Source: Nectonema munidae (taxonomy: Eukaryota; Nematomorpha; Nectonematoida; Nectonematidae). Taken from it: a DNA stretch of 64,000 nt. Made by a program: the position numbers and the translations under genes. A model generated the notes under the pieces. It ran no database searches, was not told where the DNA came from, and was given only the letters and a program-made list of their open reading frames with translations. Below, in pieces: positions 36,250 to 47,900 of this stretch (positions within the stretch are counted from its first letter, which is position 1; the number at the start of each line of letters is the position of its first letter). The stretch is from assembly GCA_030549495.1 (NCBI GenBank), contig JAUIRK010000916.1, forward strand, positions 905,001 to 969,000, written 5' to 3'.

Positions 36250-39200
36250 GTATTCTTTGACATCAAATGTGGTAGTAATTCTCCGCAAAGGGTGGTTATA
36301 GATTTATTTGGAAAAACTGTTCCTAGAACTGTTGAAAATTTTGTCACACTTTCAAAAAGAGAAGGAAAAGAAGGGGTAAGTTTTTGAAACATTGGTTATA
36401 GTATAGATATCTTTTTTTATTTTAGTATAAAGGATCACGTTTTCATCGAGTAATAAAAGATTTCATGATGCAAGGAGGTGACTTCACTAATGGTGATGGA
36501 ACTGGGGGTATATTTCATTTTAAATATAAACTTGCTATCTAGTGTAAAATTAAGCCCTGGACCCAATAATTTCAATTACAAGTTACATTTACATATATCT
36601 TACTTTATTATTCTGAACTCTTTGGTTATCAGGCCCTTTTTCTATTTAAACTTTTATACGTTGTTCTAGTTACTCAATGTTTATTCAAAACAGTGATGAT
36701 TAAATAGTATACCCAAGAAAATCATTTTCTTATATTATCTGGATAAAAATTATTTATAGTCAACGTGCAACTATTCATAAAAACAAATTAATATAGGATA
36801 ATTTGTTTGTGACAATTCCTTAGAGTCTTAAATACTTTACAATATTTTTTATATGAGGATTAATTTAAGATTTGGATAATCTACTGAATCTTGTGAGGTA
36901 AAAATGTCGTTCCACTCCATAATCCATAGAAAACCCTGAAAAATTTTCTGCATTTTTAAAGAATTTACACAACCTGTTTTCTATTTGAGGGTTGTCAGCT
37001 AACACCAAATGCTTAAGAAGTGTGATGTCTATGGTTGTCGAGACAACTATGGAGATAAATTAGGGAAGCGAATACAATAGGGGCAACTCGCTCGTTTTCA
37101 ACGGTGGGCTCTGGATAGATGTTATGCGAAATGAGCCTGCCTTTTTACTACAGATAATAAGGATCCATGTTTGTCCTCATTATTCTGATTGTGAATGGAT
37201 TTCAATTAAAGGTGGCAAAAGACCAAGCCAACCACCATTGTTGAAGTCACAAGTCATGCGTAAAGCAAGTCTCCTCAATAACCAGAAATACAACTGCTTC
37301 AATAAAGGCTTACGATGAAAACGAACGACTTCAAACGGAAGTTATAAGATAGGCGATTTTCTATTTGTAATGCCATTCAGAAGAAGTTCTCAATAAACCA
37401 TGGGATTTTTCATGGTAGTCATGATATTTAGATCTTTAAAAAATGATACAACAGGACGTTCTGATCATCTCGCCAGCTCCAAATTAAATGGTACGAAGGT
37501 CTAACTCAATTGTTTTATCTTGAGCTGGATATTTGAAACACACGTTCACCTTTAATTCACCTCCAAATGACGTAGAAAGTTAAAATTTTTAAAAATTACT
37601 TGCCCTCGAAAATATAGATGAACCCAAGTTTCAGATTCCGAACATAGAGGATACGACTACTTCTATTTAAGGGGTCTACGTCTAAAAGTAGATTATAAAG
37701 AGAAGGCGTAATCTAATGAAAATTTTAATTGTGAATAGTCCAGGGCTGGGGAGACAAAGCCAGATAATTTTGGAGGAACTGGAATCAAGTTGATCATATT
37801 TAGTAGCAAAACCAAACTGACAACTAATATAAAGCAACTATCAATAAAACTAATTAAATTTATATATTAATTCTTTAACAAATTTAGAAGCTATTTAATT
37901 GACAACTAACTATGTAATGATCAAACCTATTGACAAACTTTAACTCAACATAGCTTATTTGATAAGCTATGGAAGCGGAGCAGGAAGCACTAGTTTTAAA
38001 ACAATAGCTCTGCTGTCGGAGCCTATTTCAAGCCAGCTCTGGTAATTTTTCAGCCTCACTTTTATATGATCAGCGTAACAGTCCTTTGAAGAGTTATATC
38101 ATTTTAATAAAAAAGTAAATATCTTATCTACCGTATTGTATTTAACTAGGAAATGGTGTAATGATATAGGATTCTATATCTATTCACTGTTGTGCAAATC
38201 TGAAATGCTTTCAGACTCTTTTAGGATTCGCAAATTTGAAAAATATTTGTAATCATTACGTGCTAGTGAAGATTTAAATAGCTCAATTTTTGCTTGAAAG
38301 CCCATTATGATTGTTCGAGCCTGAATGATAGTAACATTTTTCCCTTGCAGACGTTTTTGAACTTGGTTAAATTTTGAATAAAGATCTGCTAAATAAAACA
38401 GATGGTTCTTGCACTGCTTCAACTCCTCACATAATGATGGATCTATATTGCTTAAAAATTCTTCTGTTGAATCATACAATTCAACAAGCCTCTGCAAACT
38501 ATCACCTTGATAACCACCTTACTTCAGTGTGCAAAAGTAATTGGTTGAAAATCTCATCATTTTCCTCACTTAGCTTTTCAAACAGTCGGGAATTAAGAGG
38601 GTGGGCTTTCATTTTATTGATTGATCTTATGCACACTTTCAAAGCTTCATGCAGTTCACCACTCAGTTTTTTTGCTACAAGATGCTGTCTGTGTAAAACA
38701 CAGTGAACAGCATATACAGTAGAAACCTTTTCCTTTAAAAAGACAGAAAAACCTCTGTAACGACCTACCATAGCTGGTGCACCGTCGGTAGAAACTGCAA
38801 TAATATTTCCGAGCGGAATGTTGTGGTTGTTTAAATATTCTTCTAAGCATAAAAAATAGTTTTACCTTTTGAATCAGTTTCAAGATAATTAGCGAACAGA
38901 AACTCATCAACAGTATCATTAAGAGTTGGGCTATGAAACCTCACATAAGCCATTAGGATATTTGAATTTCCAAAAGTTGATTCATCAAGTTGAATAGCAA
39001 ACTTGCAATGCTGAAGCTCAGAGGTCACTATTTTTTCCACATCAAAGGCCATTTCTTCAATGCGCCGTTGCACAGATCTTGCACTCAAAGGTATGGATTT
39101 TAAAACTAGTGTGGAGTCTTTCTTTAGAACATATTCAATTGCATCTTTTATAGCAGGTAATATAATTTCTTTGCCAATAGTGTACGGTGTGCCCTTCTTT

Positions 39201-41813
39201 GCTATATTAAGAGAGATATTGTATGATGCTTTTAGTCCTCCTTCACTATCACTGCTAGCAGATGATTTTAAAAAAGCATTCAAGCTTGGCCTAGCTCTCA
39301 ATTTTCCTTTCAGCATTTTAAAATAATCAAGATCTTTATTTTTTTATCAGAATGAATCCTTTCTAAATGATCTTTCATTTTAGTTGGCTTCATGGCATCA
39401 TTGCTGAAAGTTTTTTCACATAACAAGCACATGGGTATAGTTTCATTGACAAACGATGGTACAAAACCAAATTTCAAATAATCCTGAGAATATTGCCTAC
39501 ATTTTTTCTTAGAATTGGTACTGGACATTATGGGTATTGAAAATGAGAATTTATGTACAAGCAGAACGAGTTTCAACACAATAACACAAAAGCAGCAAAA
39601 GACGAGCACAAATATAAATAAAAGATGTCGGACAACTAAGAGTAAAAAGCAGTATGTATCGGCAAGCAAGACTGCTACACATCTTTAATCGACCCCCAGG
39701 GGTCGATATCGACCACTTTGCCGACCCCTGATTTAACTAAATATAGTCCTTCAGTATTCTATGATTGAATAACTAGAAATACAGATTTTACCTTAAAAAA
39801 CGTAAATGTCTATAAGTGTGTTTGTTTTAATATTTTGTGTTTCCTAAAATCCAAATTATTCCTTGAATCGTTATGCTTTCATTTCAAACATATTTAAATT
39901 CATATTTTTTCTTTTAAAGGTAAAAGTATTTTTGGCATGAAATTTGAAGACGAAAATTTCAAACTAAGACATAATGGAAGAGGTTGGGTGTCAATGGCCA
40001 ATGCTGGTAAGGATACTAACGGCTCTCAATTCTTCATATTATTTGGGAAGACGCCTTGGCTTGATAAAAAACACGTTGTTTTTGGAAAGATCACTGATGG
40101 ATTGGTAATATCTATTATGCTTTCATTCAAACTATAAAATTATAAATATATATATATTTTTTAATGAAAGCTTTCAAGGAATAAAATATTGCAAGTAGAA
40201 AATTGAATGCAAACACCTCTTTGAATTAGTACACATGGTAATGTTTCATTGAAATATTTGTTAGTCGTTTAAAAGTAATATTTTCAATCAATGACCTTTA
40301 CTGTATTTAAACAATGTTTTATATTTTCCTACATTATTTTTTCGTATATAAGACTAACCTGAGTTCCATTGGTCAAACTCAGCTTTTAACAGTAAAAACA
40401 GCAATGAAAATAAAGAATTGACTAAAACTCTATGTTGGTGAAAAGCAATTTCACCCCTTTGAAAACGTCAAACTCCCACAGCCTACCCGTTGTTGGAGCG
40501 ATTCCATAAGGAAAAATCGGAGGAAAGATTTTCGGCGCACCATACTCAGAACCCGGCCATTTTCTTCTTGCTGGAGACGTCGAGATAAATCCGGGACCCA
40601 ACTCATCCAATACACATTGGTTACACCTAAAATGCGCAGGGATGTAACTCAAAGACTAATAAAAAATAGGTATACAGAAGACACAAATACCAAGTGAAAT
40701 TCATCTAAAACAAAACACATCATGACACAACTTCAAAATAGAAAACACTGCAGCAAAACTTTCAACATCCTACAAATCAACATAAAGGACTACAAGAAAA
40801 ATCATTGAACTTGACACTAAACACACATTCACAATTCAGACAATTAGGATACAAAAAACAGAACTCCAAACATTTTAAACTATATACACGCCTCCGCACT
40901 GAAGGACAACACAAACAAGGAGATGAACTCCTAATATATATTCACCTTTACACCACTTGCAACACCATCGCCAACAGTAATATAAATTATCAAACTCCTT
41001 CTAATATAAAAAATGGCTACATATATCAAGCATACCTCCGAGAGACCGTAAACCTCAACTACAGCATCGAAGACACCGACATTTTCAACACCTTCGCTTA
41101 CTTCACAACATTAGAACACAGCATCATCACTGGAGACATGAACGCGCATTCCACCCCTTGACACTCACCCATCGAAGACCGCTGAGATTCTACAAAACAC
41201 CAATCACACAATTCTCAACTTAAACAATACGGATCTTATCACATAAACATAAGACATCCTAAAAATCTAGGATACGAGGCACAAGCATATCTTACAGACA
41301 TATCCAACATCACTCAACAAAGATGTCACATATGGAAGACCTCTAAGATAATCCCAATACCCAAAAAAGACCACACACAAGGCACATCATATCCGCCCTC
41401 TCAATCTCCTCTAGCAAAAACACTAGAAAAATAATACTAAAGTACATCACCATCCACCTACGCTTCACACAATCAACATAATCATACCTGGATTTAACGA
41501 AAATAAGCCTCCGTAACGCACCATATCATTGAATATGAGTAAGGCTTTTGGCTCTGTTCACACGCACACGCTAATACACAAACTCTACAAATCCAATATT
41601 TGTGCTTTTGATACCAAAAAAATTACAGAGAAACGATATTTTACTAATTTGGATTATTTTATGATGGTTTATACTTTTTTATATTAGGATATCTTGCATT
41701 GCGCAGAAAATACTGAAACAGACAAAAGAGACAAACCTTTAGAAGATATAGTGATTGTGAATTCTGGAGAAATTCCCGTTGAAATTGAATATCATTTAAT
41801 TGATGATTTATAA
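36250..41813 (+). CDS. PPIB: PPIB-like secreted/ER cyclophilin, four visible exons
   Basis: Peptidyl-prolyl cis-trans isomerase. Exons: 36250-36375, 36426-36507, 39920-40104 and 41688-41813 (stop TAA 41811-41813); all junctions are AG/GT and in phase (0, 1, 0). The 172 residues run from [10 protein letters not shown] through [55 protein letters not shown] and [12 protein letters not shown] to the end. The catalytic and binding set of cyclophilins is kept: R and F-M-x-Q in [11 protein letters not shown] in MANAG, F in SQFFI, and W, L, H in [24 protein letters not shown] marks the PPIB branch, which works in the ER lumen. The 5' exon (signal peptide, start codon) is not identified. Intron 2 (3.4 kb) holds THAP and hAT relics and intron 3 a LINE. 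A poly(A) signal lies at 41825-41830. The C-terminus ([12 protein letters not shown]) is unlike vertebrate PPIB. Confidence 0.9.
36508..37008 (+). other. first part of cyclophilin intron 2
   Basis: This is non-coding. Near 36541-36580 one frame reads [10 protein letters not shown], which resembles a worn 2A peptide core of the type found at LINE 5' ends, but too little surrounds it to call an element. Confidence 0.3.
37009..37280 (+). pseudogene. THAP zinc-finger relic in cyclophilin intron 2
   Basis: From ATG 37009 one frame reads [20 protein letters not shown], with the CX4C start of a THAP domain, then a stop and ..[14 protein letters not shown] shifted frame from 37124 reads [20 protein letters not shown], then [20 protein letters not shown], matching the CX2H half of THAP ('ICSLHFSDCDW') and the following proline-rich turn. 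At least one stop and one frameshift separate the halves. THAP domains occur in host regulators and in P-element-like transposases; nothing shows which this was. Confidence 0.6.
38180..39730 (-). mobile_element. ZBED5-like hAT transposon, decayed and truncated, in cyclophilin intron 2
   Basis: Read on the minus strand, the element starts at 39730 with CAGGGGTCGGCAAAGTGGTC, a hAT terminus. The transposase starts [20 protein letters not shown] with a BED finger ([21 protein letters not shown]2H2 type). It continues in 39316-38843 (LDEST motif with the first catalytic D), then [14 protein letters not shown] across 38780-38760 (second D), 38771-38502 ([25 protein letters not shown]) and 38497-38180. 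At least three frameshifts are present. The C-terminal hATC dimerisation domain and the right terminus are missing. Confidence 0.85.
40440..41640 (+). mobile_element. LINE fragment with a 2A-like peptide, endonuclease and RT pieces, in cyclophilin intron 3
   Basis: Around 40540-40650 one frame reads [16 protein letters not shown] (2A core at 40573-40599), then a cysteine/histidine piece [11 protein letters not shown] typical of the PHD-like finger that follows 2A in some LINEs, then a stop. The frame 40805-41161 is an endonuclease ([34 protein letters not shown], then MNAHSTP). RT pieces follow: [48 protein letters not shown]. The fragment has many stops and lost segments. It is in the same orientation as the host gene. 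Confidence 0.8.
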
Positions 41814-41814
41814 A

Positions 41815-41830
41815 TTTATTTTTCAATAAA
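41815..41830. terminator. back-to-back poly(A) signals of two convergent genes
   Basis: AATAAA lies on the plus strand at 41825-41830, 12 bp after the cyclophilin stop. AATAAA also lies on the minus strand at 41820-41815, 157 bp after the stop of the minus-strand gene. Both messages could end within about 30 bp and their 3' ends would then overlap. Confidence 0.6.
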
Positions 41831-41869
41831 AAACATTTTTCAATTTAAATTAATTTATAAAATAAATTT

Positions 41870-41955
41870 AGGAGATGGCAAAATGTCATCAAAGATATAG
41901 TTATTGGTTGTGTAGACGCTTTTAGCGAGCATTTTTATGCTTTGCGCCATCTCCT
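41870..41955. repeat. 86-bp inverted repeat between convergent genes
   Basis: AGGAGATGGC at 41870-41879 is repeated exactly in inverted orientation at 41946-41955. AT-rich TTTA/TAAA flanks extend the symmetry with a 3-bp insertion. It is either a short MITE or a hairpin in the 3' region of the minus-strand gene. Confidence 0.5.
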
Positions 41956-41976
41956 CACCTAAATAAATAATATAAT

Positions 41977-44900
41977 TTATGAATACAGACAGATTATTAT
42001 TATTAGTTTCAGCTTACTATTTGATGGATTTATTATAAACGGTGTCTGCTTGTTTTTTTCACCTCTTTTATGATAATTCATTATATTTACCGGAGCTGAT
42101 CTTGCGAAATTTTTTGTCACATCTAATGGCTGTTCCTCGTCAACACTATGTGATTCCAGGTCTAGAGTTGAGTTAGAGGAGTTTGAATCTTGGTCGATAT
42201 CTTCAATCATCAAATCGTCTAGGATATCTTTATCTGTATTTTAGTTAATAAATAAAGGCATTGTTTAAAAATATTATAAATATAATAGCTTACTTTCAGG
42301 ATTTTGAATTGGATTTTGATTTGTGTCTGAATTCATATCTACTTTTTCTTTAGCTACACTTTTCATACTAGAGTTATCAGGTTTTAAATTCAATGAAAAG
42401 TTTGAAAAGCTTTTTATAAATTCAGTAAACGTGACAGTATCATCTGGTGCATAAGAAATGCAAAGCTTTTTCAACTTGTTTTCCTTCGATCTTTTGTACC
42501 TAGCAATAGAAAAGTATGGATTTAACATCAAAAAAAATTATTAGGGTCAGACACACATGGTGCAAACCTTTACATAATAAGGACACTATCGGCATCCACC
42601 TAAGGAGCTGGGTTAATAAGTAAGCAGTCTCTTACCTGCATGGTAAGAAAAATCAATGCAGATATTTACATTTATAACTTGGATTTGCGTCTTATCAATC
42701 ACCAAGCTTTTTAAAACTTGTTAGTTTTTATTTGTTATTAAATGTGTATAATTCCACTACAAAAATATTACATGTAAAGATATATGTATTAAGGTTGTCT
42801 TGATGGAACACTAAAGTAATAAATTGAAGATTTTCATTTTTATATTATTATTTTGAATGTAAACTATGATAAAAAAAAATTTAATGCAAATTGTGAGGCT
42901 AACAATTTTGGAAAGGGAATTTAATTTTGACAAAGGATCAATGGGGACCTTCGGAGTAAAAAATTTGAGAAACACTGAACTAGAGTGTATTTTTTTAATA
43001 AGGAAAGAAATTCAAATCAAAGAATGATCAAAAAAAATTGTTACTTCATCAGTAAAATCTTTTTTTCACTTTCAGCATTTTTAATCAATCTACTTAACTC
43101 TTCTTTTTGGTCTGTGATAAACTTTTCGATCCGTGCTTCTGCGTTTCTTTTCAGAAATCGAACATACTTCTCATAACTATCTTCAATACAATCAACATCT
43201 GATTTTTCGATCAGCGTAAGTTGTTCAACTCTAGGTGAGTCTGAAAAAGGTATTTGTAGAAATTCGGTACGATATAAACAAGAAATGAAATAGATTACGA
43301 ATAATATAAGAGATCTTACCCTTCTTACCTTCGTGAAATACTTTGTTACTTAAAAATTTGTTTTCCTAATAAATTTTTACATTGTAAGGTGATCGATTTT
43401 ATATGAAATGGAACTGTTAATACAATATATGTATTTCAAAAACAACAAATATTTTTTTGCTTACTATTCTAGTAAAGAAAAAAACGGAATAAACAAAAAT
43501 GTGCTTGCCATCTAAGAATTATAATTTTGAAACAATTTTAATGGTGCTTGGCATACCTACCTAATCCTTCTTTTTACACCAGTTTTAAAAACAGTAATCA
43601 TGAATTTATTAATAAATTGGTGTATATTTATTCCTATAAACAATTTATACCATGAAAAGAGATTTTGGTGCTTATAGGAAAATATTTTTTAAAACGGATC
43701 AAAGTTATGTTAAGCAATATTTCATATTTGCGTACTTTTCATATGTTAATTGCAAAAATTAAAAAAATCAGAAAGTTATCGGAATTTTGAATTTGTTTTC
43801 CTAATAGTACTTTATCTCAAAACTATTTCAAATTATATTTATTAAGAGACATGATTTATAAATAAAAGAAACCAATGATAAGTAGAATTGTTTTTGAAAT
43901 ACGTGCTTATGGTTGAGTGTGACTGCTTAATATTCAATAACAAAATATAAATCAGCGGTAGGGTTTTTTATCCGTAAAAGCTAAAGTTTTATTGAAACAT
44001 TCAGAGATAGTATGTTCTATCAAATTTGTCTGTACGAGCTTTTTATTCTGGCTATAGACAAGTAATAGTTAGCTATCTGGGGTGACTTTAAACTGAGTAT
44101 TTTTGGGCAGTAATTGTTAGCAAAAGGCAAATTTTTCGGTGGTATACCCTGGAGAAAGTTTAACAGAAAGACTGCTTAGACCAGTGGTTCTTAACCTGGG
44201 GGTCGTGACCCCCTTAGGGGTAATTTTAAATTCTTAGAGGGGTAATGAAAACCGAATTAAAAATTGTTTTTATTAGTCGTTTTGTGATAATGATAAAAGG
44301 TACATTCAAGCATTGAAATGAAATCATATTGCACATGCATACAACAATGATAATAATAAAAGAAAGAAGAGTATACTTTGAAGTTTTTTCATAACTTTGC
44401 TACGTAGTATTTTCAAGCGTTTGATTGTTGCAATAATTTCACTTATATTTTTCTCAGTTTTAATGTCTGCTAAAAAACTTTTTCTCAAATTTGGTTTTAC
44501 AAGTATTATTCAAAACTCAGTTGTTAAACCCCAATGTGTTATTTGTAGTAAAGTTTTAAGCCATGAAAGTATGAAGCCAAGTAAATTGAAGCAACACTTC
44601 GAAACTGTTCATACCCAACACGCTGGTAAAAGTTTAAATAATTTTAAACAAAAAGAAACATCTTTAAGAGCAAGCCGGATATATTCAACTGGGCACTTGG
44701 CTGTGCAAAGTAAAGCCGCTCTAAAAGCATCTATTAAAATTGCATTGAACATTGCAAAAGCTAAGAAACCTCATACTATTGGTGAGGAATTGATAAAACC
44801 TTGTATCTTAGAAGCTGTTTCATCTGTTCTTGGGCAAAAACAAGCAGAAGAATTAAAATCAATTTCTCTTTCAAATGACACTATCAGAAAGCGTATTTTT

Positions 44901-47900
44901 GATATGAGTGAAGATATACTAATACAAACAGTAAATGCAGTGAAGGCTAGTTCTTTTTATTCTTTGCAACTTGATGAGTCAACAGATGTTTCATCCTGCT
45001 CCCAACTTGTGGTTTATGCTCGATATTTTGAACAAGCTTTAAAAGAAGAATACTTGTTTTCTGAGCCAGTACCACAGCTCGTGGAGAAGACGTTTTCAAA
45101 ATTCTTGAAAGCTTTTTAGTAAAACATAGTTTAAGCTGGAAAACGCTTGTTGGAGTATGTACTGACGGGGCTCCATCAATGATTGGCTATAAATCTGGGT
45201 TTAAAGCTCTCGTTAAAAAAACCGCACCCTACATCTCTTTCACTCACTGCATGATTCACCGCTATGCTTTAGCGATGAAAACTCTTCCGCCATCTCTTCG
45301 AGAAGTTTTGGATTTAGTTGTCAAGATTGTAAATCATATTAGAAAAAATGCTACAACTTTGAAAATTTTTAAAAATATGTGTGAAGAAATTGGTATGAAT
45401 TTTTCAGTTCTTCTTCTGCACACAGAAGTGCGTTGGCTCTCGAGAGGTAACGTATTAAATAGATTTTTTCACCTTCGAGAACCGCTATTAACATTATTAG
45501 AACAAGGGTCTTCTTCTAAATCTAAAGAAAATTTTTTTTTAATTAAAATGAAGGATATAGTTTTTCTATCCAAAGTTGCCTACCTTGCAGATTTTTTTAC
45601 TGAAATGAATTCAATAAGTACCTGTCTCCAAGGAAATCTTTCCTTTTCTCATATTATTTTAGATAAAATAGCAGGTTTTCAATCTAAAATCAATTTTTAT
45701 CAAAATCAGATTAAAAATAATGAAATGAGCTTTTTTCCTCAAATGACTTCTTTTCTAAGTTCTTCAACGTAAAAAGAATGTACTTTTTGTGATGAAATAT
45801 TAGCTCACCTTACACATGTCAACCAGGCTATTAACGAATATTTTCCAAATATAAAGAATCGTTTTAATGATGCTTGGATATTTAGACCTTTTTCAGTGAG
45901 CGAAAGTGCAATTGAGAATAGTGATATCTCTGCTAAGATTGAGTTTCTCCAAATTCGAGAAAACATTCAACTTAAACTTGATTTCAACGAACAATCACTT
46001 GCAAAGTTTTGGGCAAAATTGGAAACTGTTTACCCTGTTCTTTTGAAACGTGCCGTGCAATTTTTAGTACAGTCCCCTTTATTATGTGGAGACAGGATTT
46101 GTGCCATGATGAGTTAAAAACAAGTTCACGTAATAAGTTGTTATTGATGCGACATGAGATGTTGTTATCAAACATTGTGGTGTTTTGAAATTTTTTATCT
46201 GATAAACAGTACCAACCTCTCATTAATATACAGTCAAACTGTTGAACACCTTTGAATATCCACCTCCCATAACGGTCACATATCTCCTCCCAATAAGTTT
46301 ACTCACATCACACCCTGTGAATAGCGGTCACCTGCTAAACGCGACCAACGTCCACTTTTTGATGTAATTAGCGACCATGTTGTTATGGAACACATTTTAA
46401 AAAGAAATTTATTTGTTTAAATAAATTAAAAAAAAAAAATTTTAAGGTTACATATGTATTTTTCTGTCAAACAAGAAAACTGTAAGTTGCATACATATAA
46501 TATTCATTTTCTGTAAAACTAGATTAGTAATACAATGATAGTTACCTTTGTTGTCAGCTGTTTTTGCTTCTTATTATTCCATTCAGTATAGACTCTAAGT
46601 GTCAATATTTATAAATAAAATAAAAGTCTTCTTTTAACTGACCAAATTGTTATCAATAAATTTATTCTACACAAGAGGGAGGAGGCAAGAAAACTTAAGA
46701 GGATTAAACTCATATCTCTCTGTAGCAAACTTAAGGGGGTCACAGCAAATTTTATTTTTAAAGGGGGTCACAATGACAAAAAAGTTAAGAACCACTGGCC
46801 TAGACCTTAAATCACGTATGCACGTCTCTATATTGATCTAAATTATTCAAATTATTTTTCATACATTTTATCAAAGTAGTAAAAAATTAATTACCTCTAT
46901 CTGCTTGAATATACAGGTTAAAGCCTTCAAAAAAAGATAATTCTTTTTTGTCTGGATGAGTCTTCTATAGATAAAATAATGAAACATGTCAGAGCAAATA
47001 GGAAACATAAATAAAGAATATTCGTTTATTTTAAATCGCGAACATGATAATATTAAAAATAGAAGAGGGAAAGATGCAAGAATAGCACAAAGCTAATTTT
47101 TTGGATAAAACAAATTTCAAAAGTATCATGATAAAAAATAGTTCCCTAATCAATCTTTTAAATATATTTTGTAAGGGAAGGAAACATATCTAAAATAAAA
47201 AAGTTCTTATTAGCTTTCTATTAGATGGTAGTATTCACCTTTTTGAAAATATGGAAACCTTAGAAAGAGAATAAGAAATAGAATTAATAATTTAAATATG
47301 GTGAAAAAAAACAGTATTCAAGTATTTTATTTAAAAACTTGGTACAGATCGCTCCCGCTATAACGTCTCTATATTTTTTAAATAATTTATTTGAACCAAA
47401 TTATTCAATTAAAAAGGTTAAATACTAAAGTTACATTGTATCAGAGTAAAGAAAAAACCCTAGCTAGAGATGCATGAAAACAAATATTAGAAAAAATGCG
47501 TTTATAGGCTAACCAGTCACTTGGAATTTTAAAAATGACTTTTGTGAACATGCATATTCTATGTTAAAAGCGATGTTAACAAAACGATTAATTTAACAAA
47601 GAACTTATTTTGCGTTTATGATAATTAATTTATGACGTGCAAAGCAGAAAATGTAGGATATTTAAAACTATAAAATGCATTTATATTCCACTATATACTT
47701 GAGTATACTGTTTTGAAGTAATAAATCACTTGTTAACCCTTTTGTGACAATTTTACCTTCTTCTGCTTTTTCAAATAGTTTTGTATATGAATCTTCTGCT
47801 TTTTAATAAATATCGTCTGATTTTTCTTGTAATGAAGGGGTTATTAAGCGGGGCTGGCGCATCGGAATTGTGGCTATATTTGCATGAGAGTCAAAATCTA

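Larger units (their letters stand above)
44182..46797 (+). mobile_element. 2.6-kb ZBED5-like hAT transposon with both ends and 8-bp target duplication
   Basis: The ends are CAGTGGTTCTTAAC at 44182 and its exact complement ending at 46797. Flanking octamers are gcttagac (44174-44181) and gcctagac (46798-46805), 7 of 8 identical. Subterminal GGGGGTC repeats occur at both ends. It is inserted in an intron of the minus-strand gene and carries a decayed transposase. A pogo-like terminus lies inside at 46231. The near-perfect ends and few breaks suggest it is younger than the hAT copy at 38180-39730. Confidence 0.92.

Noticed and set aside
36092-36301. Plus-strand open frame taken as a first cyclophilin exon
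   Set aside because: Its frame differs from that of the exon starting at 36250 and it has no signal-peptide-like start joined by a donor site.
37738-37765. CAGGGCTGGGGAGACAAAGC as the missing terminus of the hAT at 38180-39730
   Set aside because: It differs from that element's known terminus (CAGGGGTCGGCAAAG) and the octamer beside it does not match the one at 39731-39738.
42294-43240. Identification of the minus-strand gene as borealin, from its basic coiled-coil stretch
   Set aside because: The resemblance is limited to spacing of charged and leucine residues; the upstream exons do not fit borealin.
43329-43365. 37-bp minus-strand candidate exon (ENKFLSNKVFHE) between the exons at 46895 and 43240
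   Set aside because: Its splice signals look good, but it would need entry in phase 0 while the preceding exon ends in phase 1; direct joining of 46895 to 43240 is in phase.
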